A stretch of DNA of 64,000 nt. It comes from Scylla paramamosain. Lineage: Eukaryota; Arthropoda; Malacostraca; Decapoda; Portunidae. The notes under the pieces are model-generated. The model did no database searches and had not been told where the DNA came from. It worked only from the letters and a program-made list of their open reading frames with translations. Position numbers and translations under genes: made by a program. Shown one piece after another: positions 20,690-36,000 of the stretch; within the stretch, counting starts at the first letter, position 1; each line of letters opens with the position of its first letter. The DNA is taken from assembly GCF_035594125.1 (NCBI RefSeq), contig NC_087181.1, positions 1-64,000 on the forward strand, given 5' to 3'.

Positions 20690-21447
20690 ATTCCATGCAC
20701 TTTGTATTCCATGTATTCCAGCCACTCAGTCTCCTACTGAGTGGCTGGGGTTTTCCAAAAGTGAGGGTTGGTGTTCTATACCATACCATGTGCCCTGTTT
20801 GTATTCCTTCTCTATCCTCTGTATTATATTCTATGTAAAGATGGTGCTGGGGTGGGATCTACTTCTTATTCCCTAAAAGTGATGAGGAGTGACACTGGGC
20901 AGCATTAATTTGCTCCTTAGAGATGGCTGGGTTCCTGTGGATGAGTGGGCCATGCTGTGCTTTGTCAAGGATGGTGTTTGGTATTGTGATGACTCTTGCC
21001 ACAATCAAGTGTCTCCCACAGAGTAGTGGAGTACCTATGTATGGTGTTGACCCAAGCTGTCCAGGTCTCATCCAATGCCTTAATATGATTTAGATGATCA
21101 AAATGGTTTAACTCACCATTTAATCAGCTGACTGATTTGAATGGAGAAGTATGTAATGTGTTGTAGCCTAACCATCCCTGCCAGCATGGTCAGACTCTTG
21201 GTAGTAACCTGAAATGCTCCTAGGTAGTGAGTATCATTGCACATAATGATCTTTACTTTGTCAGTAATTCAATGATACTGAATATTACTCTACTGGATTT
21301 TGCTCAGCACTGCTTGGTAACTTTTGGCCATAATCCCAGGTCTGGAATGATATGAAGCCATGTTTTTACATTCCATATGAGACAGGCAAGCACTATGCTT
21401 TGCCTGACTGATACCTGTACTTTGCATTTATGACCCCAGGTAGTTCA

Positions 21448-21484
<37 letters not shown>

Positions 21485-23060
21485 GGAATTATACTGTATA
21501 TTAGGAAATATCATTAAAGAGTGTGTGTGTAAAAAGTGTTTGCATTATTGTGCATTTGATGTTGGTTTCATGATTTATAAAGATTGCTATTTTTAATAAA
21601 GTTATTGAAATTGTTATTGAGTGTTTGTATTGAACTCATTAGCTTTGTAATAGTGTGCGTCTCATCATGCATTCATTAATGATGTAGAGTGGAAATGTCC
21701 ACTCCTATCATGCATAATATCAATGCATTATTGGTTTATGTTGTTATTTGTGTATAAATTGTAAAGTTATGCCAGTCTATTTTAGTACAAACTAAATATC
21801 AGCTGGAAGAGAGGACAGGTAATGGCACACTAAAACACAGGAAGGGACAATGATATAACCATCCAATTTAACAATACACAGAGGAAGAAGAATGAGAAAG
21901 CAATAAAAATGGATTATTTAATGGATGATTAATAGACCCTCATTTGTAATGTTATTTCAGGCAAGAATATTAAAAGAGACAGCTGGCTTGCCCTTTGTAC
22001 TTGTTCAGCTTGCCCTTAGCACTTGTTCATACATGACAGAATGAGAGATCTATGGGTGGGGGTGACACCTGGAAATGGGTATGATTCATGAAGGGATTCA
22101 TTGATTGGTTGACTGACTGATTAAGAAAAAAAAACGTAGCAGTGGAGGGTGGGGGGGGGGGGAAGGCGCCCCAACTTTCCAGTCATATATGGCGTGGAAG
22201 GGACAATACCAGCAAAGAAAAATATGAGAAAATGCATAATTTACTACAAAACCCAAAATGCGAAATAAAACCTTGCCAAATTGAACCTTCCCACGAAGGT
22301 AATGAATGGAGTTTTGATGCAATGAGCCACAGTTACTTAAAACACTCAACAAATATAACACCTGCCAAAAAAATAAAATAAATAAATAAAATCAATAAAT
22401 AAATAAAGATAAAAACGCGAGAAAACCTTTAAATTATCACAACGCGAAATATACACACACGCTAAACTGGATGCGTCATTAATTAATATCCCCCCAATAG
22501 TTTATAGCCCCTCCCCTATTCATTGCTCCCCCCCCCCCCCTCCCTGCCTTGAGGAACACCTTCACTTATGGCCTGCTGTTGGGTCAGATTTGAGCCATTT
22601 TAAACCTCGAATTACATACAATACATACATACATATCGTCTCCTTGCAATAATTATAATAGTCTTCCTGGCTTAATTTTTGTTTATTCATTATTCCTTAT
22701 GTATTTATTAATTATTTGTCATTTGTCTAATTCCTTGTTTTATTTAGCCTCGGTATTTAACTAAGCATTTTTTTTTTTTTTTTCACTTTCTGACTGTGGC
22801 CCCTTGCAATGAATGGCTTAATTGTTTATTTACTGTTCCTTACGTGTTTATTGATTATATGTGAGTTATTTATTTGATATTTCATGATTTTTTTTTTAAC
22901 TTCGTATTTCTTTATATGATAGTTTTATCTTTTCGTGTTTTCTGGCTTAAGTTTTGTTTATTACTCCTTGTTTGTGTTATTAGGTGTGTCATTAATTATT
23001 TGTCTTATTTCTCGTAGTTTAATTGATTTTTTAGCACTTTAATTATTAGAGTTCCTCACC
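20690..23060. other. Gene-poor unique region between the two block copies
   Basis: No exon or transposase was recognised. It contains (CT)n at 21,451-21,480, a G-run at about 22,149-22,162, (AAAT)-type repeats at 22,375-22,410, a C-run at 22,530-22,541 and several T-runs. The short open frames show no motif. Confidence 0.5.
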
Positions 23061-23072
23061 AGTCATTTTATT

Positions 23073-23160
<88 letters not shown>

Positions 23161-23226
23161 TAAATGAATGATAAAAAAAATAATAATCAGTTACAGTATT
23201 TTATTTATAAACAAGAACAATTCATG

Positions 23227-23268
<42 letters not shown>

Positions 23269-23291
23269 TTTAAATACAAGGAGGAAAATGT

Positions 23292-23355
<64 letters not shown>
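23073..23355. repeat. (GA)n and (TAA)n microsatellites
   Basis: (GA)n lies at about 23,073-23,158, (ATA)n at 23,227-23,269 and (TAA)n at 23,293-23,355. They lie just left of copy 2. Confidence 0.96.
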
Positions 23356-23358
<3 letters not shown>

Positions 23359-24705
23359 TAACTGCTTTTATCTTACTCACACAGATAAATAGTTTTATAA
23401 ATAGTTTATTGACCATAAACATTGTGTACATACACACAAAATTAAATAGAACAGATAAAAATTTCAAAATGTAGTCAGTGACACACAGAAGACTGGTGAC
23501 AAAACCTACTAAAGCCCATTAAATGATTGGGTGTCTCAAGTTTCCACATCATCAGTGGAACACTGCTTCTGAGCACTCAGGGATGGACAAGCTTTTCATG
23601 GCTTGTGTGAATGGAGACAAGACGTGTAGGGGATTTATTTGTTCTGTTTTTTCTTGTCCTACTCTCTCTTCCTCCCTCTTGACTCTTCCTTTGCTTCATC
23701 CTACTCTTTCTCTTGCTCATTCTTTCTCTCTCTCTCTCTCTCTGGACTTTTCAGACATAGCTCCTTATGATTTTTTGGCAATCCCAAACCTGTTGACAGT
23801 ATCCTTATCTGAGAGCCAAGGAGACCATGCAGAATGTGGCAGCATACCTATCATTGGTTGCAGAAGCGTTTGAGCAGTGGAGTGATGGATGATTGTAGGA
23901 ATGTGGTGGCACTGCTATCCACCATGACATTCATCCACATAACAGAACCATCTCACATGGTGCATTCAGCCTCAGGGAGAGGAACCTCTGTAGCCTTGGG
24001 CAGTAGCCCTTGGTCAGGTTTGCTCCAGAGTCAAACCTGCTTACCATCCGAGAATACCTTGGGGAGGAATGAGGAAGCCTTTTGCTCTGAACCCATGAAA
24101 ATTGTTCAACCCTATAAGGGAAAAATATGAATGTTGAACAAATTGATGAGAAATGGAAGGATTAATGGGCTAAGTGTGTTGGATTACAGAGGGCTTTCTT
24201 TGAAGGACATTTTGAATGATACCATAATTTTGGCCCTTAGCCCAAGGTTGGATACTTCTGAACCGTTCTTGCATTTTTAAGCTAAGTAATATAAAATGCT
24301 CAATTAACAAAGGAAGGATAATGAAAAGATAAAACAAATCAGGAATTATATCAATTCATAGCTTTATCATAGTTCTAAGTCATAAATACTACAAAAATTA
24401 GTCAATCTCTTCAGAAATAATTATAAGATAAGCTTTAATAATAAAAAGTATGTATAAATAGATGAAATGTTGTCACCTTCACCAATGCCGGCTTCTTGTT
24501 ATTCAGCACATGCTTGTGCTTCCTGAACACCGGTCTCATACTGGATAGAGACAGTAATGTATGGAGGTTTGATGCAATACAACATTTTATATAAGGATAA
24601 AAACTTGCATAAACTTCCTGTTTGTGTTTTTCTACTAAGGTGCAATTGTTAGGTGAGCATTTGCAACTTCCTACACTTAAACCATAACATCCCTACTACA
24701 GTGGC

Positions 24706-24930
24706 TCAGAGCCACACCATCACTTGTTGCTTGTCCACTAGTAAATAAGTTTTTTGTTTGTTCATTCTCATTCCTTCCCTATTTAAAACATCATTCCATC
24801 TTGTCATGGCCTCTTGAAGATCTTGTTGGCTTCCTGTCACGACAGCGACATCGTCTGCATAGGCCAGCATGATCTCTTTATCCTCCCTTACACACACACT
24901 TCCTTCAGGCATCTGTCCATGTATATAATG
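24706..24930 (-). pseudogene. LINE reverse transcriptase fragment, copy 2
   Basis: Same fragment as 1,130-1,375 (AYADDVAVVTGSQQDLQEAM). Two extra bases in a (CA) stretch near 24,895 cut the frame after VCVREDKE. Confidence 0.8.
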
Positions 24931-24983
24931 AATAGCAAAGGAGAGAGCATCAATTATTCAATTATTCAATTATTCCTCACACA

Positions 24984-24984
<1 letters not shown>

Positions 24985-25060
<76 letters not shown>

Positions 25061-25196
25061 AATAACAATAATATCTACCCTATATTGTAATGCACATTTT
25101 CATAATCACCACTGAATCATCATCATCATCATCATCAATATTTTTTATCAATAATATTAACAGTATTTATATATGTACATAGCATTACTATTATTA

Positions 25197-25242
<46 letters not shown>

Positions 25243-25727
25243 ACATACACTCACCTCTCGGCAGGGGTGGTGGGGAACAGGAGGAGGAGGAGGAGGAGGA
25301 GGAGGAGGAGGAGGAGGAGGAGGAGGAGGAGGAGGAGGAGGAGGAGGAGGAGGAGGAGGTGGAGGAGGAGGAGGAGGAGGAGGAGGTGGACGAGGAGGAG
25401 GAGGAGGAGGAGGAGGAGGAGGAAGAGGAGGATTAACACTGTGTGAGTGACTGACAGACTGAATGACTGACTAACTCACTAACTAACTGAATGACTGACT
25501 AACTGACTGACTGAATGACTGACTAACTGACTAACTGAGTGACTGACTGACTGACTCACTGACTGATACATACATACATACAGACAGACACAAGTACACA
25601 AGAATAAAAAATAAAATACATAACTGAAAAATCATTGCAATACACAGACAGACAGACAGACCAATGACAGAAAGACAGACAGATGGAGACAAACTAAACA
25701 GATAGATAGATAGTGAAATGACCACAC

Positions 25728-25782
<55 letters not shown>
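24985..25782. repeat. Cluster of microsatellites, copy 2
   Basis: (CA)n at 24,985-25,057; (CA)n at 25,200-25,240; (GAG)n at 25,279-25,432; TGAC/TAAC repeats at 25,446-25,565; and (CA)n at 25,731-25,778, which abuts the gene X donor at 25,782. Tract lengths differ from copy 1 throughout. Confidence 0.95.
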
Positions 25783-25876
25783 CTGTTGAACATAGTAAGC
25801 TGTGGCACCAGGTTCAGACGGCCGCTCTACACAGCCTCGGACGCCTCCTGTGGCCAACTCCTTGCATCGAACGAAC
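25783..25876 (-). CDS. Unknown gene X, exon after the acidic exon (copy 2 only)
   Basis: The acceptor (gtctacacag) precedes 25,876 and a GTGCGT donor follows 25,783. The first base completes an Arg codon from the previous exon, then 31 codons follow: FVRCKELATGGVRGCVERPS and EPGATAYYVQQ. The phase fits the upstream exon exactly. I do not recognise the family. In copy 1 only its last bases survive beside a deletion junction. Confidence 0.6.
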
Positions 25877-26621
<745 letters not shown>

Positions 26622-26791
26622 CTGTAGGAAGGGCTCCTTAATATCCCCTTATCAGCTGGAGGGAGGGCTACAGCTAATAATCTTTTCTTCTTCCTTATCC
26701 GTGCCTCCTCCTCGTCCTCCTCTTCCTTTTCCTCCTCCACCTCGTACTCCGGAACTGGCGACCCCACCACCGGCACCTCCGACATGGCCTC
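26622..26791 (-). CDS. Unknown gene X, acidic/basic exon (copy 2)
   Basis: The acceptor (catcccgcag) precedes 26,791 and a GTGTGT donor follows 26,622. The 170-nt exon starts in phase 0 (EAMSEVPVVGSPVPEYEVEE), has an acidic run, then RIRKKKRLLAVALPPADKGI and LRSPSY, ending two bases into a codon completed by 25,876. The basic RIRKKKR motif could be a nuclear localisation signal. The internal ATG might tempt one to call a start, but the good acceptor and matching phase favour an internal exon. Family not recognised. Confidence 0.65.
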
Positions 26792-27040
26792 CTGCGGGAT
26801 GGTAAGGTAGTTAGGGAACTGTCTGAGTTAGCGTGTGTGTGTATGTTGGTTAAGTTTGGTTAAGTGTTAAATAAAGAATGGTATTTTATATTAATTTCAA
26901 TATTTATCTACTTATTATCTGTATTTTGAAGATACATGTAGCATTTGAACTGTAAACCTTTGTAATTGTCTGTCTCCTGCACACCCAGCTCGTCAACACC
27001 CCTGTGCCTGCAAACGGGTCACTGAACATTAAATAAACTT

Positions 27041-30000
27041 GTCTCAGTCCCCTACATACACACAAGTGGCTGGCCAAACACTGCATCAACACAAACAATG
27101 GATAAACAGTGGGAATCTGCTGGTCTGAGTCCCCTACATACACACAAGTGGCTGGCCAAACACTGCATCAACACAAACAGTAAATAAACAGTGAGAATCT
27201 GCTGGTCTGAGCCCCCAAAACACACTAGTGGCTGGCCAAACACTAGATCAACACAAACAGTGAATAAACAGTGGGAATCTGCTGGTCTGAGCCCCCAAAA
27301 CACACAAGTGGCTGGCCAAACACTAGATCAACACAAACAGTGGATAAACAGTGGGAATCTGCTGGTCTGAGTCCCCTACATAAACACAAGTGGCTGGCCA
27401 AACACTAGATCAACACAAACAGTGGATAAATAGTAGGAATCTGCTGGTCTGAGCCCCCAAAACACACAAGTGGTTGGCCAAACACTGCATCAACACAAAC
27501 AGTGGATAAACAGTGGGAATCTGCTGGTCTGAGTCCCCTACATACACACAAGTGGCTGGCCAAACACTGCATCAACACAAACAGTGAATAAACAGTGGGA
27601 ATCTGCTGGTCTGAGTCCCCTACATACACACAAGTGGCTGGCCAAACACTGCATCAACACATACAGTGGATAAACAGTGCGAATCTGCTGGTCTGAGTCC
27701 CCTACATACACACAAGTGGCTGGCCAAACACTGCATCAACACAAACAATGGATAAACAGTGGGAATCTGCTGGTCTGAGTCCCCTACATACACACAAGTG
27801 GCTGGCCAAACACTAGATCAACACAAACAGTGAATAAACAGTGGGAATCTGCTGGTCTGAGTCCCCTACATACACACAAGTGGCTGGCCAAACACTAGAT
27901 CAACACAAACAGTGAATAAACAGTGAGAATCTGCTGGTCTGAGCCCCCAAAACACACTAGTGGCTGGCCAAACACTAGATCAACACAAACAGTGAATAAA
28001 CAGTGGGAATCTGCTGGTCTGAGCCCCCAAAACACACAAGTGGCTGGCCAAACACTACATCAACACAAACAGTGGATAAACAGTGGGAATCTGCTGGTCT
28101 GAGTCCCCTACATAAGCACAAGTGGCTGGCCAAACACTAGATCAACACAAACAGTGGATAAATAGTAGGAATCTGCTGGTCTGAGCCCCCAAAACACACA
28201 AGTGGCTGGCCAAACACTGCATCAACACAAACAGTGGATAAACAGTGGGAATCTGCTGGTCTGAGTCCGCTACATACACACAAGTGGCTGGCCAAATACT
28301 GCATCAACACAAACAGTGAATAAACAGTGGGAATCTGCTGGTCTGAGTCCCCTACATACACACAAGTGGCTGGCCAAACACTAGATCAACACAAACAGTG
28401 AATAAACAGTGAGAATCTGCTGGTCTGAGCCCCCAAAACACACTAGTGGCTGGCCAAACACTAGATCAACACAAACAGTGAATAAACAGTGGGAATCTGC
28501 TGGTCTGAGCCCCCAAAACACACAAATGGCTGGCCAAACACTAGATCAACACAAACAGTGGATAAACAGTGGGAATCTGCTGGTCTGAGTCCCCTACATA
28601 AACACAAGTGGCTGGCCAAACACTAGATCAACACAAACAGTGGATAAATAGTAGGAATCTGCTGGTCTGAGCCCCCAAAACACACAAGTGGCTGGCCAAA
28701 CACTGCATCAACACAAAGTGGATAAACAGTGGGAATCTGCTGGTCTGAGTCCGCTACATACACACAAGTGGCTGGCCAAATACTGCATCAACACAAACAG
28801 TGAATAAACAGTGGGAATCTGCTGGTCTGAGTCCCCTACATACACACAAGTGGCTGGCCAAACACTGCATCAACACAAACAGTGGATAAACAGTGGGAAT
28901 CTGCTGGTCTGAGTCCCCTACATACACACAAGTGGCTGGCTAAACACTGCATCAACACAAACAATGGATAAACAGTGGGAATCTGCTGGTCTGAGTCCCC
29001 TACATACACACAAGTGGCTGGCCAAACACTGCATCAACACAAACAGTGAATAAACAGTGAGAATCTGCTGGTCTGAGCCCCCAAAACACACTAGTGGCTG
29101 GCCAAACACTAGATCAACACAAACAGTGAATAAACAGTGGGAATCTGCTGGTCTGAGCCCCCAAAACACACAAGTGGGTGGCCAAACACTAGATCAACAC
29201 AAACAGTGGATAAACAGTGGAAATCTGCTGGTCTGAGTCCCCTACATAAACACAAGTGGCTGGCCAAACACTAGATCAACACAAAGTCATAAATAGTAGG
29301 AATCTGCTGGTCTGAGCCCCCAAAACACACAAGTGGTTGGCCAAACACTGCATCAACACAAACAGTGGATAAACAGTGGGAATCTGCTGGTCTGAGTCCC
29401 CTACATACACACAAGTGGCTGGCCAAACACTGCATCAACACAAACAGTGAATAAACAGTGGGAATCTGCTGGTCTGAGTCCCCTACATACACACAAGTGG
29501 CTGGCCAAACACTAGATCAACACAAACAGTGAATAAACAGTGAGAATCTGCTGGTCTGAGCCCCCAAAACACACTAGTGGCTGGCCAAACACTAGATCAA
29601 CACAAACAGTGAATAAACAGTGGGAATCTGCTGGTCTGAGCCCCCAAAACACACAAGTGGCTGGCCAAACACTAGATCAACACAAACAGTGGATAAACAG
29701 TGGGAATCTGCTGGTCTGAGTCCCCTACATAAACACAAGTGGCTGGCCAAACACTAGATCAACACAAACAGTGATAAATAGTAGGAATCTGCTGGTCTGA
29801 GCCCCCAAAACACACAAGTGGTTGGCCAAACACTGCATCAACACAAACAGTGGATAAACAGTGGGAATCTGCTGGTCTGAGTCCCCTACATACACACAAG
29901 TGGCTGGCCAAACACTGCATCAACACAAACAGTGAATAAACAGTGGGAATCTGCTGGTCTGAGTCCCCTACATACACACAAGTGGCTGGCCAAACACTGC

Positions 30001-33000
30001 ATCAACACATACAGTGGATAAACAGTGCGAATCTGCTGGTCTGAGTCCCCTACATACACACAAGTGGCTGGCCAAACACTGCATCAACACAAACAATGGA
30101 TAAACAGTGGGAATCTGCTGGTCTGAGTCCCCTACATACACACAAGTGGCTGGCCAAACACTAGATCAACACAAACAGTGAATAAACAGTGGGAATCTGC
30201 TGGTCTGAGTCCCCTACATACACACAAGTGGCTGGCCAAACACTAGATCAACACAAACAGTGAATAAACAGTGAGAATCTGCTGGTCTGAGCCCCCAAAA
30301 CACACTAGTGGCTGGCCAAACACTAGATCAACACAAACAGTGAATAAACAGTGGGAATCTGCTGGTCTGAGCCCCCAAAACACACAAGTGGCTGGCCAAA
30401 CACTACATCAACACAAACAGTGGATAAACAGTGGGAATCTGCTGGTCTGAGTCCCCTACATAAGCACAAGTGGCTGGCCAAACACTAGATCAACACAAAC
30501 AGTGGATAAATAGTAGGAATCTGCTGGTCTGAGCCCCCAAAACACACAAGTGGCTGGCCAAACACTGCATCAACACAAACAGTGGATAAACAGTGGGAAT
30601 CTGCTGGTCTGAGTCCGCTACATACACACAAGTGGCTGGCCAAATACTGCATCAACACAAACAGTGAATAAACAGTGGGAATCTGCTGGTCTGAGTCCCC
30701 TACATACACACAAGTGGCTGGCCAAACACTAGATCAACACAAACAGTGAATAAACAGTGAGAATCTGCTGGTCTGAGCCCCCAAAACACACTAGTGGCTG
30801 GCCAAACACTAGATCAACACAAACAGTGAATAAACAGTGGGAATCTGCTGGTCTGAGCCCCCAAAACACACAAATGGCTGGCCAAACACTAGATCAACAC
30901 AAACAGTGGATAAACAGTGGGAATCTGCTGGTCTGAGTCCCCTACATAAACACAAGTGGCTGGCCAAACACTAGATCAACACAAACAGTGGATAAATAGT
31001 AGGAATCTGCTGGTCTGAGCCCCCAAAACACACAAGTGGCTGGCCAAACACTGCATCAACACAAAGTGGATAAACAGTGGGAATCTGCTGGTCTGAGTCC
31101 GCTACATACACACAAGTGGCTGGCCAAATACTGCATCAACACAAACAGTGAATAAACAGTGGGAATCTGCTGGTCTGAGTCCCCTACATACACACAAGTG
31201 GCTGGCCAAACACTGCATCAACACAAACAGTGGATAAACAGTGGGAATCTGCTGGTCTGAGTCCCCTACATACACACAAGTGGCTGGCTAAACACTGCAT
31301 CAACACAAACAATGGATAAACAGTGGGAATCTGCTGGTCTGAGTCCCCTACATACACACAAGTGGCTGGCCAAACACTGCATCAACACAAACAGTGAATA
31401 AACAGTGAGAATCTGCTGGTCTCAGCCCCCAAAACACACTAGTGGCTGGCCAAACACTAGATCAACACAAACAGTGAATAAACAGTGGGAATCTGCTGGT
31501 CTGAGCCCCCAAAACACACAAGTGGGTGGCCAAACACTAGATCAACACAAACAGTGGATAAACAGTGGAAATCTGCTGGTCTGAGTCCCCTACATAAACA
31601 CAAGTGGCTGGCCAAACACTAGATCAACACAAACAGTCATAAATAGTAGGAATCTGCTGGTCTGAGCCCCCAAAACACACAAGTGGTTGGCCAAACACTG
31701 CATCAACACAAACAGTGGATAAACAGTGGGAATCTGCTGGTCTGAGTCCCCTACATAAACACAAGTGGCTGGCCAAACACTAGATCAACACAAACAGTGG
31801 ATAAATAGTAGGAATCTGCTGGTCTGAGCCCCCAAAACACACAAGTGGCTGGCCAAACACTGCATCAACACAAACAGTGGATAAACAGTGGGAATCTGCT
31901 GGTCTGAGTCCGCTACATACACACAAGTGGCTGGCCAAATACTGCATCAACACAAACAGTGAATAAACAGTGGGAATCTGCTGGTCTGAGTCCCCTACAT
32001 ACACACAAGTGGCTGGCCAAACACTAGATCAACACAAACAGTGAATAAACAGTGAGAATCTGCTGGTCTGAGCCCCCAAAACACACTAGTGGCTGGCCAA
32101 ACACTAGATCAACACAAACAGTGAATAAACAGTGGGAATCTGCTGGTCTGAGCCCCCAAAACACACAAGTGGCTGGCCAAACACTACATCAACACAAACA
32201 GTGGATAAACAGTGGGAATCTGCTGGTCTGAGTCCCCTACATAAGCACAAGTGGCTGGCCAAACACTAGATCAACACAAACAGTGGATAAATAGTAGGAA
32301 TCTGCTGGTCTGAGCCCCCAAAACACACAAGTGGCTGGCCAAACACTGCATCAACACAAACAGTGGATAAACAGTGGGAATCTGCTGGTCTGAGTCCGCT
32401 ACATACACACAAGTGGCTGGCCAAATACTGCATCAACACAAACAGTGAATAAACAGTGGGAATCTGCTGGTCTGAGTCCCCTACATACACACAAGTGGCT
32501 GGCCAAACACTAGATCAACACAAACAGTGAATAAACAGTGAGAATCTGCTGGTCTGAGCCCCCAAAACACACTAGTGGCTGGCCAAACACTAGATCAACA
32601 CAAACAGTGAATAAACAGTGGGAATCTGCTGATCTGAGCCCCCAAAACACACAAATGGCTGGCCAAACACTAGATCAACACAAACAGTGGATAAACAGTG
32701 GGAATCTGCTGGTCTGAGTCCCCTACATAAACACAAGTGGCTGGCCAAACACTAGATCAACACAAACAGTGGATAAATAGTAGGAATCTGCTGGTCTGAG
32801 CCCCCAAAACACACAAGTGGCTGGCCAAACACTGCATCAACACAAAGTGGATAAACAGTGGGAATCTGCTGGTCTGAGTCCGCTACATACACACAAGTGG
32901 CTGGCCAAATACTGCATCAACACAAACAGTGAATAAACAGTGGGAATCTGCTGGTCTGAGTCCCCTACATACACACAAGTGGCTGGCCAAACACTGCATC

Positions 33001-36000
33001 AACACAAACAGTGGATAAACAGTGGGAATCTGCTGGTCTGAGTCCCCTACATACACACAAGTGGCTGGCTAAACACTGCATCAACACAAACAATGGATAA
33101 ACAGTGGGAATCTGCTGGTCTGAGTCCCCTACATACACACAAGTGGCTGGCCAAACACTGCATCAACACAAACAGTGAATAAACAGTGAGAATCTGCTGG
33201 TCTGAGCCCCCAAAACACACTAGTGGCTGGCCAAACACTAGATCAACACAAACAGTGAATAAACAGTGGGAATCTGCTGGTCTGAGCCCCCAAAACACAC
33301 AAGTGGCTGGCCAAACACTAGATCAACACAAACAGTGGATAAACAGTGGGAATCTGCTGGTCTGAGTCCCCTACATAAACACAAGTGGCTGGCCAAACAC
33401 TAGATCAACACAAACAGTGGATAAATAGTAGGAATCTGCTGGTCTGAGCCCCCAAAACACACAAGTGGTTGGCCAAACACTGCATCAACACAAACAGTGG
33501 ATAAACAGTGGGAATCTGCTGGTCTGAGTCCCCTACATACACACAAGTGGCTGGCCAAACACTGCATCAACACAAACAGTGAATAAACAGTGGGAATCTG
33601 CTGGTCTGAGTCCCCTACATACACACAAGTGGCTGGCCAAACACTGCATCAACACATACAGTGGATAAACAGTGCGAATCTGCTGGTCTGAGTCCCCTAC
33701 ATACACACAAGTGGCTGGCCAAACACTGCATCAACACAAACAATGGATAAACAGTGGGAATCTGCTGGTCTGAGTCCCCTACATACACACAAGTGGCTGG
33801 CCAAACACTAGATCAACACAAACAGTGAATAAACAGTGGGAATCTGCTGGTCTGAGTCCCCTACATACACACAAGTGGCTGGCCAAACACTAGATCAACA
33901 CAAACAGTGAATAAACAGTGAGAATCTGCTGGTCTGAGCCCCCAAAACACACTAGTGGCTGGCCAAACACTAGATCAACACAAACAGTGAATAAACAGTG
34001 GGAATCTGCTGGTCTGAGCCCCCAAAACACACAAATGGCTGGCCAAACACTAGATCAACACAAACAGTGGATAAACAGTGGGAATCTGCTGGTCTGAGTC
34101 CCCTACATAAACACAAGTGGCTGGCCAAACACTAGATCAACACAAACAGTGGATAAATAGTAGGAATCTGCTGGTCTGAGCCCCCAAAACACACAAGTGG
34201 CTGGCCAAACACTGCATCAACACAAAGTGGATAAACAGTGGGAATCTGCTGGTCTGAGTCCGCTACATACACACAAGTGGCTGGCCAAATACTGCATCAA
34301 CACAAACAGTGAATAAACAGTGGGAATCTGCTGGTCTGAGTCCCCTACATACACACAAGTGGCTGGCCAAACACTGCATCAACACAAACAGTGGATAAAC
34401 AGTGGGAATCTGCTGGTCTGAGTCCCCTACATACACACAAGTGGCTGGCTAAACACTGCATCAACACAAACAATGGATAAACAGTGGGAATCTGCTGGTC
34501 TGAGTCCCCTACATACACACAAGTGGCTGGCCAAACACTGCATCAACACAAACAGTGAATAAACAGTGAGAATCTGCTGGTCTGAGCCCCCAAAACACAC
34601 TAGTGGCTGGCCAAACACTAGATCAACACAAACAGTGAATAAACAGTGGGAATCTGCTGGTCTGAGCCCCCAAAACACACAAGTGGGTGGCCAAACACTA
34701 GATCAACACAAACAGTGGATAAACAGTGGAAATCTGCTGGTCTGAGTCCCCTACATAAACACAAGTGGCTGGCCAAACACTAGATCAACACAAACAGTCA
34801 TAAATAGTAGGAATCTGGTGGTCTGAGCCCCCAAAACACACAAGTGGTTGGCCAAACACTGCATCAACACAAACAGTGAATAAACAGTGGGAATCTGCTG
34901 GTCTGAGTCCCCTACATACACACAAGTGGCTGGCCAAACACTGCATCAACACAAACAGTGAATAAACAGTGGGAATCTGCTGGTCTGAGTCCCCTACATA
35001 CACACAAGTGGCTGGCCAAACACTTGATCAACACAAACAGTGGATAAACAGTGGGAATCTGCTGGTCTGAGTCCCCTACATACACACAAGTGGCTGGCCA
35101 AACACTAGATCAACACAAACAGTGAATAAACAGTGAGAATCTGCTGGTCTGAGCCCCCAAAACACACTAGTGGCTGGCCAAACACTAGATCAACACAAAC
35201 AGTGAATAAACAGTGGGAATCTGCTGGTCTGAGCCCCCAAAACACACAAGTGGCTGGCCAAACACTACATCAACACAAACAGTGGATAAACAGTGGGAAT
35301 CTGCTGGTCTGAGTCCCCTACATAAACACAAGTGGCTGGCCAAACACTAGATCAACACAAACAGTGGATAAATAGTAGGAATCTGCTGGTCTGAGCCCCC
35401 AAAACACACAAGTGGCTGGCCAAACACTGCATCAACACAAACAGTGGATAAACAGTGGGAATCTGCTGGTCTGAGTCCGCTACATACACACAAGTGGCTG
35501 GCCAAATACTGCATCAACACAAACAGTGAATAAACAGTGGGAATCTGCTGGTCTGAGTCCCCTACATACACACAAGTGGCTGGCCAAACACTAGATCAAC
35601 ACAAACAGTGAATAAACAGTGAGAATCTGCTGGTCTGAGCCCCCAAAACACACTAGTGGCTGGCCAAACACTAGATCAACACAAACAGTGAATAAACAGT
35701 GGGAATCTGCTGGTCTGAGCCCCCAAAACACACAAGTGGCTGGCCAAACACTAGATCAACACAAACAGTGGATAAACAGTGGGAATCTGCTGGTCTGAGT
35801 CCCCTACATAAACACAAGTGGCTGGCCAAACACTAGATCAACACAAACAGTGATAAATAGTAGGAATCTGCTGGTCTGAGCCCCCAAAACACACAAGTGG
35901 TTGGCCAAACACTGCATCAACACAAACAGTGGATAAACAGTGGGAATCTGCTGGTCTGAGTCCCCTACATAAACACAAGTGGCCGGCCAAACACTAGATC